From Chrysomallon squamiferum (lineage: Eukaryota; Mollusca; Gastropoda; Neomphalida; Peltospiridae), in contig CM022671.1 of the NCBI GenBank assembly GCA_012295275.1, positions 31,678,250 to 31,742,249 on the forward strand: a stretch of DNA of 64,000 bases, in the 5' to 3' direction. The notes under the pieces are model-generated. The model did not search any database. It saw only the letters and a list, made by a program, of their open reading frames with translations, and was not told the DNA's origin. Positions 27,763 through 41,195 of this stretch are shown here, in pieces. The position numbers and the translations under genes are program-made. Position 1 is the first letter of the stretch. Each line of letters opens with the position of its first letter.

Positions 27763-29766
27763 TTATTATTATTATTATTTCCACAGGATTCTGATAACCT
27801 GAGGTATATCGTTGGGTCAGTTTTGTCTGATAAAAAGTCTGAAAACTGTGAAGTAGATGAGAAACTGAAGAGAAAATTTCTTGATAATAATTTTAAGCTG
27901 CACACCCTGCCAGAAGTGACCAATGTTGTAAAAACATCTTTTCCATACATTAGTCTGCTTTCAATATTCATTGCCCTTTACAAAGTTTATCCAAGAATTG
28001 GAGAATATATTGAGGTAAGATATTTTTGTATGGTTTGTATTTATTACAATAAATTATTGTGTACGTATAATACATAATAAGACACTTGTTTTTTGTGAAT
28101 ATGTTGTTGTTTTTTTAAATTATTGTATGAAAAATAATTTTGTTTATAAATTGCAAATGAAAGATTCTTAATTATAGTTTGCAAATAAATAAAATACATC
28201 TTAAAAAATTAAAAGATGATTGCCAAAAAAATAAAATTAAAAATTAAAATGTTACCTTGATAATTAACATTAACTGTTTTCTCTGGCTATCCCAGACCTT
28301 TCCAATGATTATCTTGTTAATTAATGTATTTTATATTTTTATAATAGATTTACCAATTAGTTGGCAATAATTTATTAGTGTTAAATACTCTAATAATTAC
28401 TGTTACTGTTATTTATTTGCTTGCATATTATTTTTTTTATTTTTATTTAATTCCAGGAACATAAACTCTGTGCTCGTCCCATTGTGGAAATGTATGATGG
28501 TCAAACTATTCATTTCTTTGCTCCTCTGGCACAACAGGATCATTTCTACGTTCCAGAGTGTTTGAGTGAAGAGAACAAAGATCTTGAAACCACCCTTGAT
28601 GAGTCAACCATCCGAGACACAACTTTTACCACAGATGATCAAACATTTGATTCAAGCAGTCTGAGTGTGGAGTTGAGTGTAACACCAATAAGTAAGATTT
28701 CTCTACATTTGTGTTATTGTTACTAGCTAGAGTAATTAATTTTTTTTTTTTTTTTTTTCTTTGGGTATTTGTTTTATTTTTATATATATATTTATTTATT
28801 TATTTATTTATTATTTTTGTTTTAATTTATTTATTTTTTTTTTTATTTTTTTTTATTATTATATTAAAATGTTTCTTCTTCTTTTTATTTATTATACTTT
28901 TGTTTCTCTCTTGTTTTTTTCTTTTCCAGTATCTTACACAAAACCATTAATCTCTTTATTTACATTTTATTTTCTGTTCTGTTTAATATAATATATAGAT
29001 AGATAGACATATTTTACTTTATTTCAGAGTTTTCATCTAGAAAATTGAAATATGCATAGGAGTTTGGCTCAGGAGTAGTAGACAGCTGGATCAGATTTCT
29101 TTGTGTAATTTTTAGTTTGCTACAGTTGCGATGTCTTATATACATTTCTCATGGAAAGGATAGCTTAAGCCAATCCTTTTGAAAAAAGAGGACTTTCTGG
29201 ATTGGGAAATAATCTAGAGGGCACACTTGTCATGAATCACCAGTATTGGGAAACAGATTTTAATAAATTTAGACCAGAAACTGTCACCAAAGTAATCCTA
29301 ATAAAAACATGCAATTTGTAAATGTTAATAAGTTTGCTAATAAAGAAGAAACAATCAAATGTAATAGTTTAAAATAAATGTATTGATTTTTTATTTTTTG
29401 TTTAACTTTTATTTTTTATTTTTTCCGATGAAAGAAATTACAGTTGGTGACCATGGTGCCAAAGAGGGTGACTCTGTCAGCAAATCAGAAATTGCTGAAG
29501 AAACTAAACCTGAAGAAACTAAACCTGAAGAAACTAAACCCGAAGAAACCAAACCTGAAGAAACCAATCCTGAAGAAACCAAACCTGAAGAAACCAATCC
29601 TGAAGAAGGAGTTGAAACTATATCTCAAGTTATTTCCCTTGAGTTGACCTCTTCAGCAGCAAAAGAAAATGAAAGTGGATCAGAAGCCAGCACAAGTTCT
29701 TCCTTTGAAGACATAAAGATGGAATCAGAGGAATTTAAAGAAGATGAATCCAAGAAAGAGAAGTAA
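26549..29766 (+). CDS. TEX264: TEX264 homologue, ER-phagy receptor family
   Basis: TEX264 is a single-pass ER membrane protein with a cytosolic GyrI-like domain that binds ATG8/LC3 to deliver ER to autophagosomes. Four exons: 26549-26809, 27787-28014, 28457-28691 and 29435-29766; the phases sum to exactly 351 codons plus stop. Visible: an N-terminal membrane helix (about residues 6-28); a family-typical AGPPPFGEIVIAYKF block; VYYDNP-like IYYDNPK; YIVGSVLSD; FPYISLLS; and FYVPE. The acidic tail carries seven EETKP/EETNP pentapeptides (263-297), then SSSFEDI, whose FEDI (332-335) fits the [FWY]xx[LIV] LIR rule and lines up with the FEEL motif of human TEX264. The exon 4 acceptor is ambiguous: AG at 29433-29434 or at 29442-29443, both in frame and three residues apart. 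The exon 1 donor is GTTAGT, slightly weak. Intron 1 holds a 760-bp tandem array and (TTC)n. Confidence 0.95.
26894..27653. repeat. Minisatellite with long-short-short-long unit order
   Basis: Four head-to-tail copies in TEX264 intron 1 begin at 26894, 27141, 27274 and 27407. The outer two are 247 bp and the inner two 133 bp. The short units lack an internal 114-bp block that starts CTGTAAATATTAGTCTG and includes a (TAA)n/(CAA)n patch. Copies are nearly identical, so the array is young. Confidence 0.93.
27709..27778. repeat. (TTC)n(TTA)n tract at a 3' splice site
   Basis: A TTC/CTT run followed by TTA repeats directly precedes the TEX264 exon 2 acceptor (CCACAG at 27781-27786) and serves as its pyrimidine tract. 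Confidence 0.9.
29497..29601 (+). repeat. Coding EETKP pentapeptide repeat in TEX264
   Basis: Seven 15-base units encode EETKP or EETNP in the acidic linker between the folded domain and the LIR-like motif. DNA copies are close to identical, so the number probably varies between alleles. Confidence 0.95.
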
Positions 29767-29850
29767 TGATCTATTTGTAACTTGTCTTAGATGTTTTCAG
29801 AACTATGTTAATAATTTAGATTAAATACATACATATATATATACATATAT

Positions 29851-30058
<208 letters not shown>

Positions 30059-31385
30059 CATAACACATTGCAGTTCAGAAAATATTGGTGAGCATAAACT
30101 ATTTTATTGGGGGTCTGGTTATTTAAGTTCCATGATATGTAAAAACAAAATTTATGAAAATAAATAACAAAAGTATCAATACACAAACTAATTAATTTAT
30201 TTTTTTGTTTGTTTGTTTAACTGTTGATTTGACATTATTCTTCCAAAATTCAGTTTTTTATATGTCTAAATTTCAGTCTTTATTGATACTTGTAACAGCG
30301 TAATAATTAATCAAAAATCAATCTTTGTAATTTCAACTTTTAAAATTGAATTGAAAATAAGCCTATTTATAAATACAATTTATTCTTGCAAGCATAACTA
30401 GGACATCTTACACATATATAAATTGGTGAAAAATGGTTCAGATATTATGCCAACCTCAGTAAAATTTTATCTCACCTGTATTTTACTGGTATTGATTAGT
30501 TAGAAGGTCACTAAAAAGTTTTTATTTATTATAGTATTGAAAAGACTATTTATAAATACAAATGTGAGAACAAATTTCTTTCAATATTACGCAAAAACAT
30601 TTGTTGTTAGCTAGACTGATTATTGTTGTGGGTTGAAATTTTTGTTTTTTGTTTTTTTGCAATTTGTTTTGCTATGGATTAAATATTTAATACATTTTGA
30701 AATGATTCAGTAATTCAGAGATATTTTTTGTGGTTGTGTTTTCTTTAAGAATTGTAATTTGTTTGTTGTTTTTTAAGCAAAATGTTAAAATAATTCATTG
30801 TTCTCCACAAAACATGTATAAAACTGTAAATCAGATTTTCAGTAATGAAATGGTGCCATTATTTGGGCATTATGTCATTTTTTTATGTGCTCTGACTGTC
30901 ATTAGCTTTGGTATATACTTTTATGTCATGGTGCTGTTTGACTTACTATTGCTATTATTTTTAAAAACCATTATTTTTTTTATTTTTTTTTCTAAAATAT
31001 TAGTTATGATGTTTTTAACATATGGCTTAATACTAGAATATTAATTAAACTAGAGGTGTTACTATGTTTAGTATTTTTCTTTTGCGTGATGTAGAGCATG
31101 TATTTGAAAGTGCTAAAGATCATTGATATGCATTTGTAAGCCAATGTAAAGTTTATTTCACTGGTTTTATCATTCAGCTTGTTTGGTAATAGAACTTGCT
31201 GCTGTAAGAATTGATTAAAGTATTTTAAATAAGCTAGTCATAAAAAGAATATGGTTTCAGTCATATTTACCCATTATATTATTATTTATGGTATATCTAT
31301 TATAAATGATCTCATAAAAATACATGAAGGTCAGTGGTTCCTTATTAAGCAATAGAAATAGTAGTAATAATGATAATAATTATTA

Positions 31386-31428
<43 letters not shown>

Positions 31429-34400
31429 TGAATAAAGCAGCAATTTAAAAAAAAAAAACATATATTTATCCTAGAAAGCGAGCCAGGAATGAGTTCCTGT
31501 TATGTCTGACATCTTTATATTGCAATAAATTCATAAAAAATAAATAAATCATTTTCTAGAGATTATTAATCCTTTTATGACAGAAATATTCACCAAACAA
31601 TCAGTTAATAATCAGAATTAATAGCAGTTTATCTTATTTGTGTGATAAAATACATTATATATTCAAGAAGTCAGCAAATCAGATAATGATAAATTGTCAA
31701 CCAGCCAATTAACAATACAGTACATGTACTAAAATAGGAAATATGTCTTTTTTATGTGATGTCCCCAAATTTCACTGAATACCTGGAAGTGTAAAATGTT
31801 TAAAATGTTTTATTTTTGTCTTTCTTCAGAAAAAAAGCTTGATGTATATTGTGCCTTGTATTATTTATAGTCACACTTACATTTATTTATGTATGTAATT
31901 ATAATTTAAAAGATCTTGTTATAGATAAAATAAATCTCTATCTGTCAGTTATATATATATATATATATATATATAGATTGTGTTCACACACTTTATTTGT
32001 AAGTTCACAGTAACACACAGAACAAAAATTAACTTAAACAATATACTTTATGTAACAAATAGTGTGTATATGTAATATTTTAAGAAATTGCTATCATGTC
32101 CTCTTGTAAATGTGCATGTTTTTTCTTTGTCTTAAGATGTACATATTAATATACACACAAACATATATACATCACTAATACATACATACATCATTAATAC
32201 ATACATACAAACATTCATTCATACATACATACATACATACACACAGACACAAACAATCAGGCACACTGAAACACACACACATAAAAAGACGTACATAAAT
32301 AAACATATTTGAATATATATTTGTTACATGTTCATGTTTATATATGTGTGTGAGTGTGTGTAAATATATACATGCACAAAGAATGTGTTATGTATACATA
32401 TTTTATTTGTGTATCTATGTGAGATATAATTAAGAAAATGTATAATTTTAACATTTAAATAGTTAAATTAGAGTGATTCTGTTAATTAAGACTATTTTAA
32501 ATACTCTTCACTTTGGTTTGGTTGACAGTTACTGTTATTTCTATAAATGTTATTGAGTTGTACATTTTATAAACAGAGGAGATTACTATCTTATAATTTT
32601 GTTAATCTGTTCATTTCTTTAATATGCTGTTACTTGATTGAAAATTTCCTTTGAATTTATTACTTACCTGTATAAGTTCATGTTCTCCAAATTAAATTTG
32701 TTAGTTTAAAAACAAAATTATTGAAAGAACTCTTTTCCAAATATTTTTTAATTACTATTGTTATTTTAAAATGTTATTACTGCTTCAGACTTATTATTAC
32801 TGTTTCTAATTATTAATCTGCATCACCATTTAAAAAAAATGTATATATATATTTTTATTTATTTTTTATCAATATATTTATTTTTATTTTTTTTAAATTA
32901 TTATTACTGTTTGATATTTTGTTATGCAAACTAAATCAGTAAAAACCATTTTCATTATATATTTTTTTTTTTTTTTTTTTAAGATACATTCTTAGTGGTA
33001 ACTAAGTTCATGAAGGTTTCACTAGTTAATAAAACTAGATAAAATGAAGAATTTACTAATCTAAAACAAAATAAATAAAGCTATGTAAAATACAAAACCA
33101 CAATTTATTACAATCGTAAACATATACACAAACTGACAGCATTTCCATGTTACATTTCATTATTAATTAAATTTAAAAATAAAACAGAGTATTTTTTTAA
33201 ATATTTTATTTATTTTATTATTATTATTATTTTTTTTTTTTTATCATCAAAGGTATTCTTTAATAAAACATTATACATGGGAAGTGGGTTTATGCAGTAA
33301 CTTAGGCTGTTACTGATTATATATCATTATATGTCATGTAGTTGTTACAGGTTTAGATATTTTAAAAGTATTTTTCTTTTTTCATTTTGGCAGGGTTGTA
33401 GTAATGTAATAAATATTATTTTTTCATTTTTTATGGTTGGAGGGAAAACAGCTTTGAACAATCATTTATTTATATTTAAGTTACATGATGTATTTAAGGG
33501 TGTTTTGTTAAAAAAAAATGTAAAAAAACTGTTCATTTCTTATATTTACTAATATTCATCATTATGTAGGTTACTATAATATAGTCACTACACAAATTAC
33601 TTTTATGTAGTATTAAATACCCACCCATTAATATGCAAATACATACATACATACAAACATATATATATATATATGTATATATATATACATACACACACAC
33701 GCACATGGGTGTTTCAGAATTAATTAAGTTATTGAATAATGATTAAATTTATTAATTAAATTTAAAAAAAAAAATGTTATAATTTGCCAGTTGCCAGTTG
33801 CCAGTAACAGTAAAAATAATTAAAAAAAATAAAATAAAATAAAAAATCCATTAAAATAGTAAATTATCAATTTGTTAGGCTAAATAATGAGAATTTATTT
33901 TATATAATGGGGTTCTAACAGAGGTATTTTATTACATTTTCGTAATACAGTCCCAATATATTTAAACACTAATTCAAGTTTTTTTTTGTTTTGTTTTTTT
34001 AACAATGTTTACGACCTTTTTACAAAATATAAAATAGGAAGAGAGAGAATTTCAAAAAAATTAAATTTCATAATATTTGTATTTTTATTTTTAATTAGAA
34101 ATATAATTATATTGCACCATTATGATTATTAATTATATTACTACTATGTTTTAGATTTTATGTTTATTTCAAATTAAAAATGCCTTAAAATATTATTTTA
34201 AATGCATAAAGTGCTAAAAATATATATAAAGACCACCAGTACATACTACAAAACAAATCTATATCACAGGCGAAATGCTGACTATTAAACATTGTGTTCA
34301 AGATTTAAAATTATATAGTTGATTTTGGGGAAAAATTAGTTTTAATACTGTGTATCTTTACTTATTTCTACAAATAAGTATCAGTTGTTAATTTATTTTG

Positions 34401-34887
34401 TACATAATTAATATCTGAAATTAAACTACAGTTAATATTTCACATATTTGAATAATTACATTGTTTGGGTTATGACTAATACTATAATTACATAGTAATA
34501 TAAATACTGTTCTTTTTCTTTCAGTGTCATAAATCCAGCTGTATTTGTTATTTGACAACAGTTTTGTTTTACATAATATTTATATTTCTTCTGCACTTGT
34601 CTCTGGTTAATTTAATTGTAGTAAATTTCATAAATAATAAGATTATTTGGTTGTTCAGTGTTAGTTAAGTCATTTTATAGTGCTACATGAATTTGATGAA
34701 GAACTAACTGTTCAAAAAACAAACATATACATTATATATAAATATAAACATCTAAACTTTGAGGTTTCAGTACCTCAGTTTGTTTTGAGTTGAAATTTCA
34801 CATTGCACTGGTTCTGATGACATTACTGGGATACGCTGTTTCAGAGGCATAAAGTATGAAGTGTACACCATTTGTGATAAATTTACC

Positions 34888-35252
34888 AAATATTTGTACA
34901 TTTAAATCAATTAAATAATTGATAAAATTAGTAAAGTATATTGTGTTTATTGTTTTAAGTATTTATCTAATATCTGTATGTGTAAATTAATTAAATAATA
35001 ATGAAATTGGTAAAGTATATTGTATTGTAAAGTATTTGTCTAATATTTGTATGTGTAAATTAATTAAATAATTGATAAAATTAGTAAAGTGTATTGTGTT
35101 GTAAAGTATTTATCTAATATTTGTACATGTAAATTAATTAAATAATTGATAAAATTAGTAAAGTGTATTGTAAAGTATTTATCTAATATTTGTATGTGCA
35201 AATCAATTACATAATTAATAAAATTAATAAAGTATATTGTGTTGTAAAGAAT
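34888..35252. repeat. Tandem array, 71-79 bp unit, ~5 copies
   Basis: Units share an ATTAAATAATTGATAAAATT start and a TTTATCTAATATTTGTATGT-type middle, with starts near 34910, 34989, 35060, 35135 and 35206. Spacing varies through small indels. Confidence 0.9.
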
Positions 35253-36213
35253 TTAATAGGAAAAGTATGTACACTGGTTTTAAATCTTTGAAAATATTAA
35301 TAAAAATAGGAAAATTTCATGTTCATATTTATTACATGTCTCATTAATGTGCAATGTAAATGTTGATATTGGCAAATTTAGAAAAACTGTACAAGTTTGT
35401 ATCTGCTACTTGATGAACAATATATTTAAATCTTTGAAAATGTTAATTAAAACAGACAAAATGTATAAGTTCAGCTTTAAATCACTGAAATTAAAAACCA
35501 CAATAAGAATGTTGTTTAAGCTTATTAGCTGGTTATATGTGTTTTTATCATTTGAATGTAAAGTGAAAATTTTAAAAATCTGTAAATAAAATTGACTAAA
35601 ATAACTAAAATAACAAAGAAAATATACAATTTTGTGAACATTATGACTATTCTAGTAATGAACAGGAAACACCTATATGGCTGTATCTGATCAATTTTGT
35701 ACACAACCCTTGAAAACTTATGTAACGTTTATTTTAGAAACAAGGGGTAGGGGACTATTAAATGTATTTAGCCTCTTTGCCTCTGGACAGATGTTCCAGT
35801 TATGTCAGTATTGAACCATCATATTTTTTTTTCTTAGACTTGAGGTTTGCTCATGTTGCTTGAAACAAGAGATTAAAAGTATTGGTGCAGTTTACTGCTT
35901 GTTTATTTTGTTTTATCATTTCTCCTAAACCTGAATTCATTTTATCAGATTTTCAATTATTTAAAGCACAAACTTATAATTCGGGCCAGAAGAGAGGTTG
36001 TAACAGAAATAATAATTAAGAAAATAATATTAATTCTCTGAGCCATACACATCGCTGTAATTAATTATTTATTAATAATGTTCTGTGAGTAAGTGAGTGA
36101 AAAAAAAGAGACAGACAATCATAGAAAACAACGATGGCATAGACTTCAAAGAAATTATGTATGTATACAAAATGAAATCTTAGGCAACAAAGACATTAGG
36201 ATTGTCAAAAGGT

Positions 36214-36838
36214 TCATGTTGCAGAGTAAGACGGTGGTGGTTCTGGGTCTGTCCAGGCAAAACCTGTGCGTATAACTTGATGATGTGATGATTCTACATG
36301 CTCAACGCCTCCTGAGAAGGGCTCATCTTTATCCTTTATTGGTTGGTGTATTACTACTGATGACATCACTTTCTGTACTGAAACAGGCGGGTGTTGATCA
36401 TGATAGTATTCCGCTTTGTACCAAAATAAGAAGAAAATGAAATTGTAAAACAACCACAACAACAACAACAATAATGTGTGTGTGTGTGTGTGTGTCCCTG
36501 TGGATATAAAATGTGATAAAAAGATTGACAAACCTGACATTCCTAGGAATAGCACACCCCAAAAACAGCTCCATATCCAGCCAACCAGAAAGACAAAAGC
36601 GAACATTAACTGAAGAAGACCAATGCCAAAACTAATGCAACAAGAAGCACATCTCTGACTTCTTCGCCTATCTTCCCTGGAACAACAAAGAGAGGTGAGA
36701 CCCGCCACTATTGTTCCTTAAAAAAAAAAAAAAAAAAACAACAAAGATAAACAGAAAGAAAGAAAAACAAAAAGCTAAATTACTGGATACAGTGTAGAAT
36801 ACCTTCACTTCACTGTGTTAATGAGTACAATTCAATTG

Positions 36839-36927
<89 letters not shown>

Positions 36928-37140
36928 CTCTTTGTCTCTGATAGTAGTGAACAATAATTTAAAATTTCTCTTGCTGATGTCTTATTGTACATAAAATTGT
37001 ATACTTACCAATTCCTGGAGTAAGAAAGTTAAGAATACAGCAGCAAATGGCGATCGGCATTGGAATTGCTGGAATTGCTACCCTATCTTCTTTTATTGTC
37101 ACTTCTGTCAAAGCCTTGTTGGGCAAGTTCCAGTTAGAAG
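36214..37140 (-). CDS. Stum/SPEC3-family membrane protein (5' end not found)
   Basis: Stum (Drosophila stumble, mechanosensory neurons) and sea-urchin SPEC3 define this small family of multi-pass membrane proteins. Three minus-strand exons fit together in phase: 37140-37009, 36716-36534 and 36413-36214 (stop at 36214). The product reads ...VAIPAIPMPIAICCCILNF, TPGIG|TIVAGLTSLCC, a Cys/Arg-rich loop, then a second hydrophobic stretch with FLVGWIWSCFWGVLF. The order IP-x-MP, PG-x-GT and GW-x-xS-x-FWG matches the family core. The tail of about 65 residues is longer than in human STUM, is acidic and ends PPPSYSAT, a PPxY-type WW-domain ligand. The exon at 37140 begins in phase 1, so at least one upstream coding exon exists; I could not identify it with confidence. 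Confidence 0.88.
36841..36924. repeat. (TC)n microsatellite in a Stum-like intron
   Basis: A TC run of about 84 bases between the first two recognised exons. Confidence 0.98.
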
Positions 37141-38373
37141 CTTTGAAAGAGAGAAAGAGATAAATGAATAAACACATATATACGAATATATGAACCTTTA
37201 AAATATACGTACATACACCCATCATATAAATGTATGTCATTACGTACATATTTATACATTATTACACCATTTTTACGTCTCAGTGTAAATATTAACGAGT
37301 GTCTCAGAATTTTATCTTTTTTTTTTTCAAACACATAAATACCGACAGAAAACATATCTCACATTCTTCGTGTCGTACACAAAATATATATAAATAAAGC
37401 TTATTGTTCGTCACAATTTTTAAGGCTGCATTGAAACGTACACACATATAATTTTTTACCGTTACATAAACCGTTTAACAACGGTTAAAACTTTTCTAAT
37501 TCCGTAGCTAATTCTGTAGCTTCGACATGAAAAATAAAAACACACAAAACACCTACAAAACGTTAAAGACTTGAGACGGTTGGACAGAGATATATAGGGT
37601 AGGGTGAGACAGGACGCCCAGTCGGGGTTAAAGGCCTACGCCTTAATATCAATGGTCAAGATAATTTGGTACTTTTTTAGCTTCCATTTCGAAATTTTCC
37701 TATTCGCAGCAGAGAAGAAGCTGGCAAACATTTAGATCCAGCTTATTATTTTCATCATGATTTTGTTAAAGTTCATACTCCTGTTTACTGAGTGGCATAT
37801 CCTAAGCATGTTTAACTTAAATTTCAATGTTAACCTTTTATTTATGACAGCTATAATTTACAGCAGTCAGAAATTACGGACAGAGAGACAAACAAGGACA
37901 CTGGCATTAACTGATAGATACACAGACTGACAAACAGAGACAGTTAAGTAAACAAACCGTGACAAAAATAGCATGATAGAAAGATGGTCTGACAGTCAAA
38001 TATATAGTTATAACAGAAATAAAAAATTATATGCAATTAATATTTTAATATATATTTTTCATTCAACGAAACAAAAACGTTTTCGTAATATAACTTCATC
38101 AAATGTTTCTAATTTCTAGTCAATAAAACTTTGGTCTTTCTTTACAAACAGGAGATGGTATCTGTAGATGACATCTAGCACAAGAAAAACAGCGACGCCA
38201 TTCACTGCTGTTACGCCACACCAGAAAACCACGGTATCATACGATGAATTTGAATTCGGTTCAAACTCTGAAAACAGAATTCAAAATGTGAAAAAAAGAA
38301 AATAAAAAAAAACGAAAAAAAAAAATGTATATATGGCTTGATTTAAAAGCATCATTGATAGCTGAAGTTAAAT

Positions 38374-38378
<5 letters not shown>

Positions 38379-38435
<57 letters not shown>
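38379..38435. repeat. (GA)n microsatellite
   Basis: A GA run between the last two exons of the decayed receptor gene. Confidence 0.97.
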
Positions 38436-38441
<6 letters not shown>

Positions 38442-39070
38442 CTTCATGTCATGAAAATGTATTGGTAGGGTTACCGAATTTCTATCTTCAATTAATCAGG
38501 CCAAGTTAATGTATTCCAGTAAAGAATTACGAATTTGAAAATACCAAGGTAGAGCATTATAAAAACAGTAAATGTTTTCGCCTTTTTAGTTTCGATGACA
38601 AGACAAAGAATTATTATTATTATTGTTATTGTTGTTGTTAGTTTGTTAAGCACACAATATTTAGTAACAAATTCATATTATATTACTAAGAAAAAATGTA
38701 TAAAACTATGTAAAAATAAAACTTGCTGCGATATTTTCGATATCGACCTCTCGTTCAAAACGCCGTCTGCCATGTTTAGTCAAGCAATAGTACAACGTGA
38801 AAAATTGCCCGCGCTATTGCAGACAGTGACGTCACAATGAAGGTACACTGTAGGTGAGTTGTTGATGTATTTGAACGCCTCCATTGAAAATCTTTGTACA
38901 TTAACAGCTGGATTTGGAAGAAATTTCACTGAATCATCGACTGCACATCTGAAACAGATGACATCGATTGACAGTTGTGCTTTATAATATATGTTAGTTA
39001 GGAAACTAATGGTGAATAAGTTTACTAATTAAATTAATGAAGAAAAAGAAGACTAACTGAATAAACACAT

Positions 39071-39073
<3 letters not shown>

Positions 39074-39137
<64 letters not shown>
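39074..39137. repeat. (GA)n microsatellite
   Basis: A GA run inside an intron of the decayed receptor gene. Confidence 0.97.
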
Positions 39138-39140
<3 letters not shown>

Positions 39141-39730
39141 CGGATAGATGCGGTGACACTTACGGAGGTACAAATTGTATGTGTGTTTGGTATAGATTTT
39201 ATTGAAGTTCTAAACGTCGTCTAATCCCATGAAATTATTTAATTTACGTACCCTTTATCTATTATGGGATATATATATCTTTGTATTTATGTTTTCCTGG
39301 TGTTGCGTAACACTTCCCTGCGAAAGGTTTGAGTCTTGGATCGGAACACATTTTTTTTTGCATGTACACATTCTCCCCTGGAGTCACAACATACGAATCA
39401 CAGATTTCGTTTTTAAACTGCCCATCATGAAATAACTGGAGATGCAAAATATTAGTTTCTATTCTTCAGAAATGTAGATATTCCAGCCACTCAGACACGA
39501 CTGGTTTATTAAAAGCTGTGATACAAATTTTCCAGACTGGTCGTAAATACAATTGTTGGACTGACGTCATCGAGTTTTCCTCTCTTTTTTTATCTCCATT
39601 TTCTATAAATTTTGATTCCTAGGAACCGTCAGTAATAAAACTACTGAGCTGTTGTTAACCATAATTATGTTCATTCGTTTATACAGAACTGTAATACATT
39701 AATCTTGTTTGAAACGTTTTCAATTTTAGT

Positions 39731-39837
<107 letters not shown>

Positions 39838-40207
39838 GCTTTTATACAATAATATAATCATACATTTCAAACAGCAACACTGAAAAAAGATAATAACGGG
39901 CATAAAACAAAGTTTATAATATAACATTATACATAAAATTCTTTATTTAACTTAGCTGTTATACCAGTTTTTTAGCGACAGTGCCATTCAGCCATTTGGA
40001 CACGAACATCTTTAAGACCACAGATGACAGTCTAGTACAAGTTCCACCATTTCGACAAGGTCTGTTCATGCATGGATTGTCTGAAATAATATGTATCTGA
40101 GATAATTTCAGGATTTCTTCTCCCTGCCATTAGTCTTTCTTTCTCACCAAAATCTTTTGACTTTCTTTATTTGGGTGTTTCGACCTATTTAAATCCACCT
40201 ATTTTAC

Positions 40208-40364
<157 letters not shown>

Positions 40365-40724
40365 TATAGTTTATCCATCTATCAATATATATATATATAA
40401 CCCTCTGTGTCGTTCAGATGTGTATATACGTGTCTGTGTACGATCACAAAACAGCCACTGTTTCATTATCTCTGCAGTCATCATGAAGCCGTTCAGCGTG
40501 GCGACAGTTTACCAGTCGCTGGTCGTTTCCGTTGCAGACATCGCATCATGCAGGATGTAGCGCATGCCAGACGCCACGTGTTCAAATCCTCCTCCTTCTC
40601 TTGTGTACTGAGGATCATGAGTAGGATAACCAGTCTGTCTACACACCACTCTAGCTGCTTTACCATCAGAATAGTCATCACAAACAAGTCCAGTTCTGGG
40701 TTGATGATGAGGATGATGAGGATG

Positions 40725-40755
<31 letters not shown>

Positions 40756-40789
40756 TATTATCATAGACAATATCATAGATAATAATAAC

Positions 40790-40830
<41 letters not shown>

Positions 40831-40922
40831 TGGTAGTGATAATAGTAGTAGTACTAGTGGTAGTAGTAGTAGTTGTTGTTGTTGTATAATAAGTACAACA
40901 ACAATAACAATAACAGTAATCA

Positions 40923-40960
40923 AATAGTTGTCACAAACAAGACAAGTTCTAGATTCATGG
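40923..40960 (-). pseudogene. Second SRCR-exon remnant
   Basis: About 38 bases resemble the 5' edge of the SRCR exon at 40670-40706 (both contain TCACAAACAAG, then AGTTCT and GRTT). On the minus strand this is the LVCD region. It looks like a decayed duplicate of the SRCR exon start, swallowed by trinucleotide repeats. Confidence 0.5.
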
Positions 40961-41041
40961 TAATAATAATAAGAAGAAGAAGAAAAGAAAATGATTATTA
41001 TTATTGTTGCTATTGTTGTTATTACTGTTATTATTTTTGAA

Positions 41042-41083
<42 letters not shown>

Positions 41084-41119
41084 GCTGTTGCTGTTCTGGT
41101 TATTATTATTATTATTTTT

Positions 41120-41195
41120 ATTTTCATTAGTATTACTCTTTCTCTTTAGTAGCTCAGACAATAATGGCAACACGTTTTCACACATACGTACATAC
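41120..41195. repeat. Dispersed repeat copy 2
   Basis: Same core as at 19.1 kb (AGTAGCTCAGACAATAAT followed by GGCAACACGTTTTCA), one mismatch over about 33 bases. Confidence 0.7.

Noticed and set aside
29048-29110. ATGCATAGGAGT... resembling the start of a cephalopod tRNA-derived SINE
   Set aside because: Similarity stops after about a dozen bases and the typical tRNA B box is absent.
30730-31044. 104-codon hydrophobic open frame
   Set aside because: Phe/Leu/Ile-rich as expected in AT-rich DNA; no motif, no splice context, no similarity I recognise.
35347-35589. 80-codon Lys-rich open frame
   Set aside because: Composition follows the AT-rich background and it overlaps no recognisable domain.
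39459-39660. Search for a ZP-N exon in the decayed receptor
   Set aside because: A 43-codon minus frame exists here but lacks the ZP-N cysteines and pattern, so it was not added to the gene.
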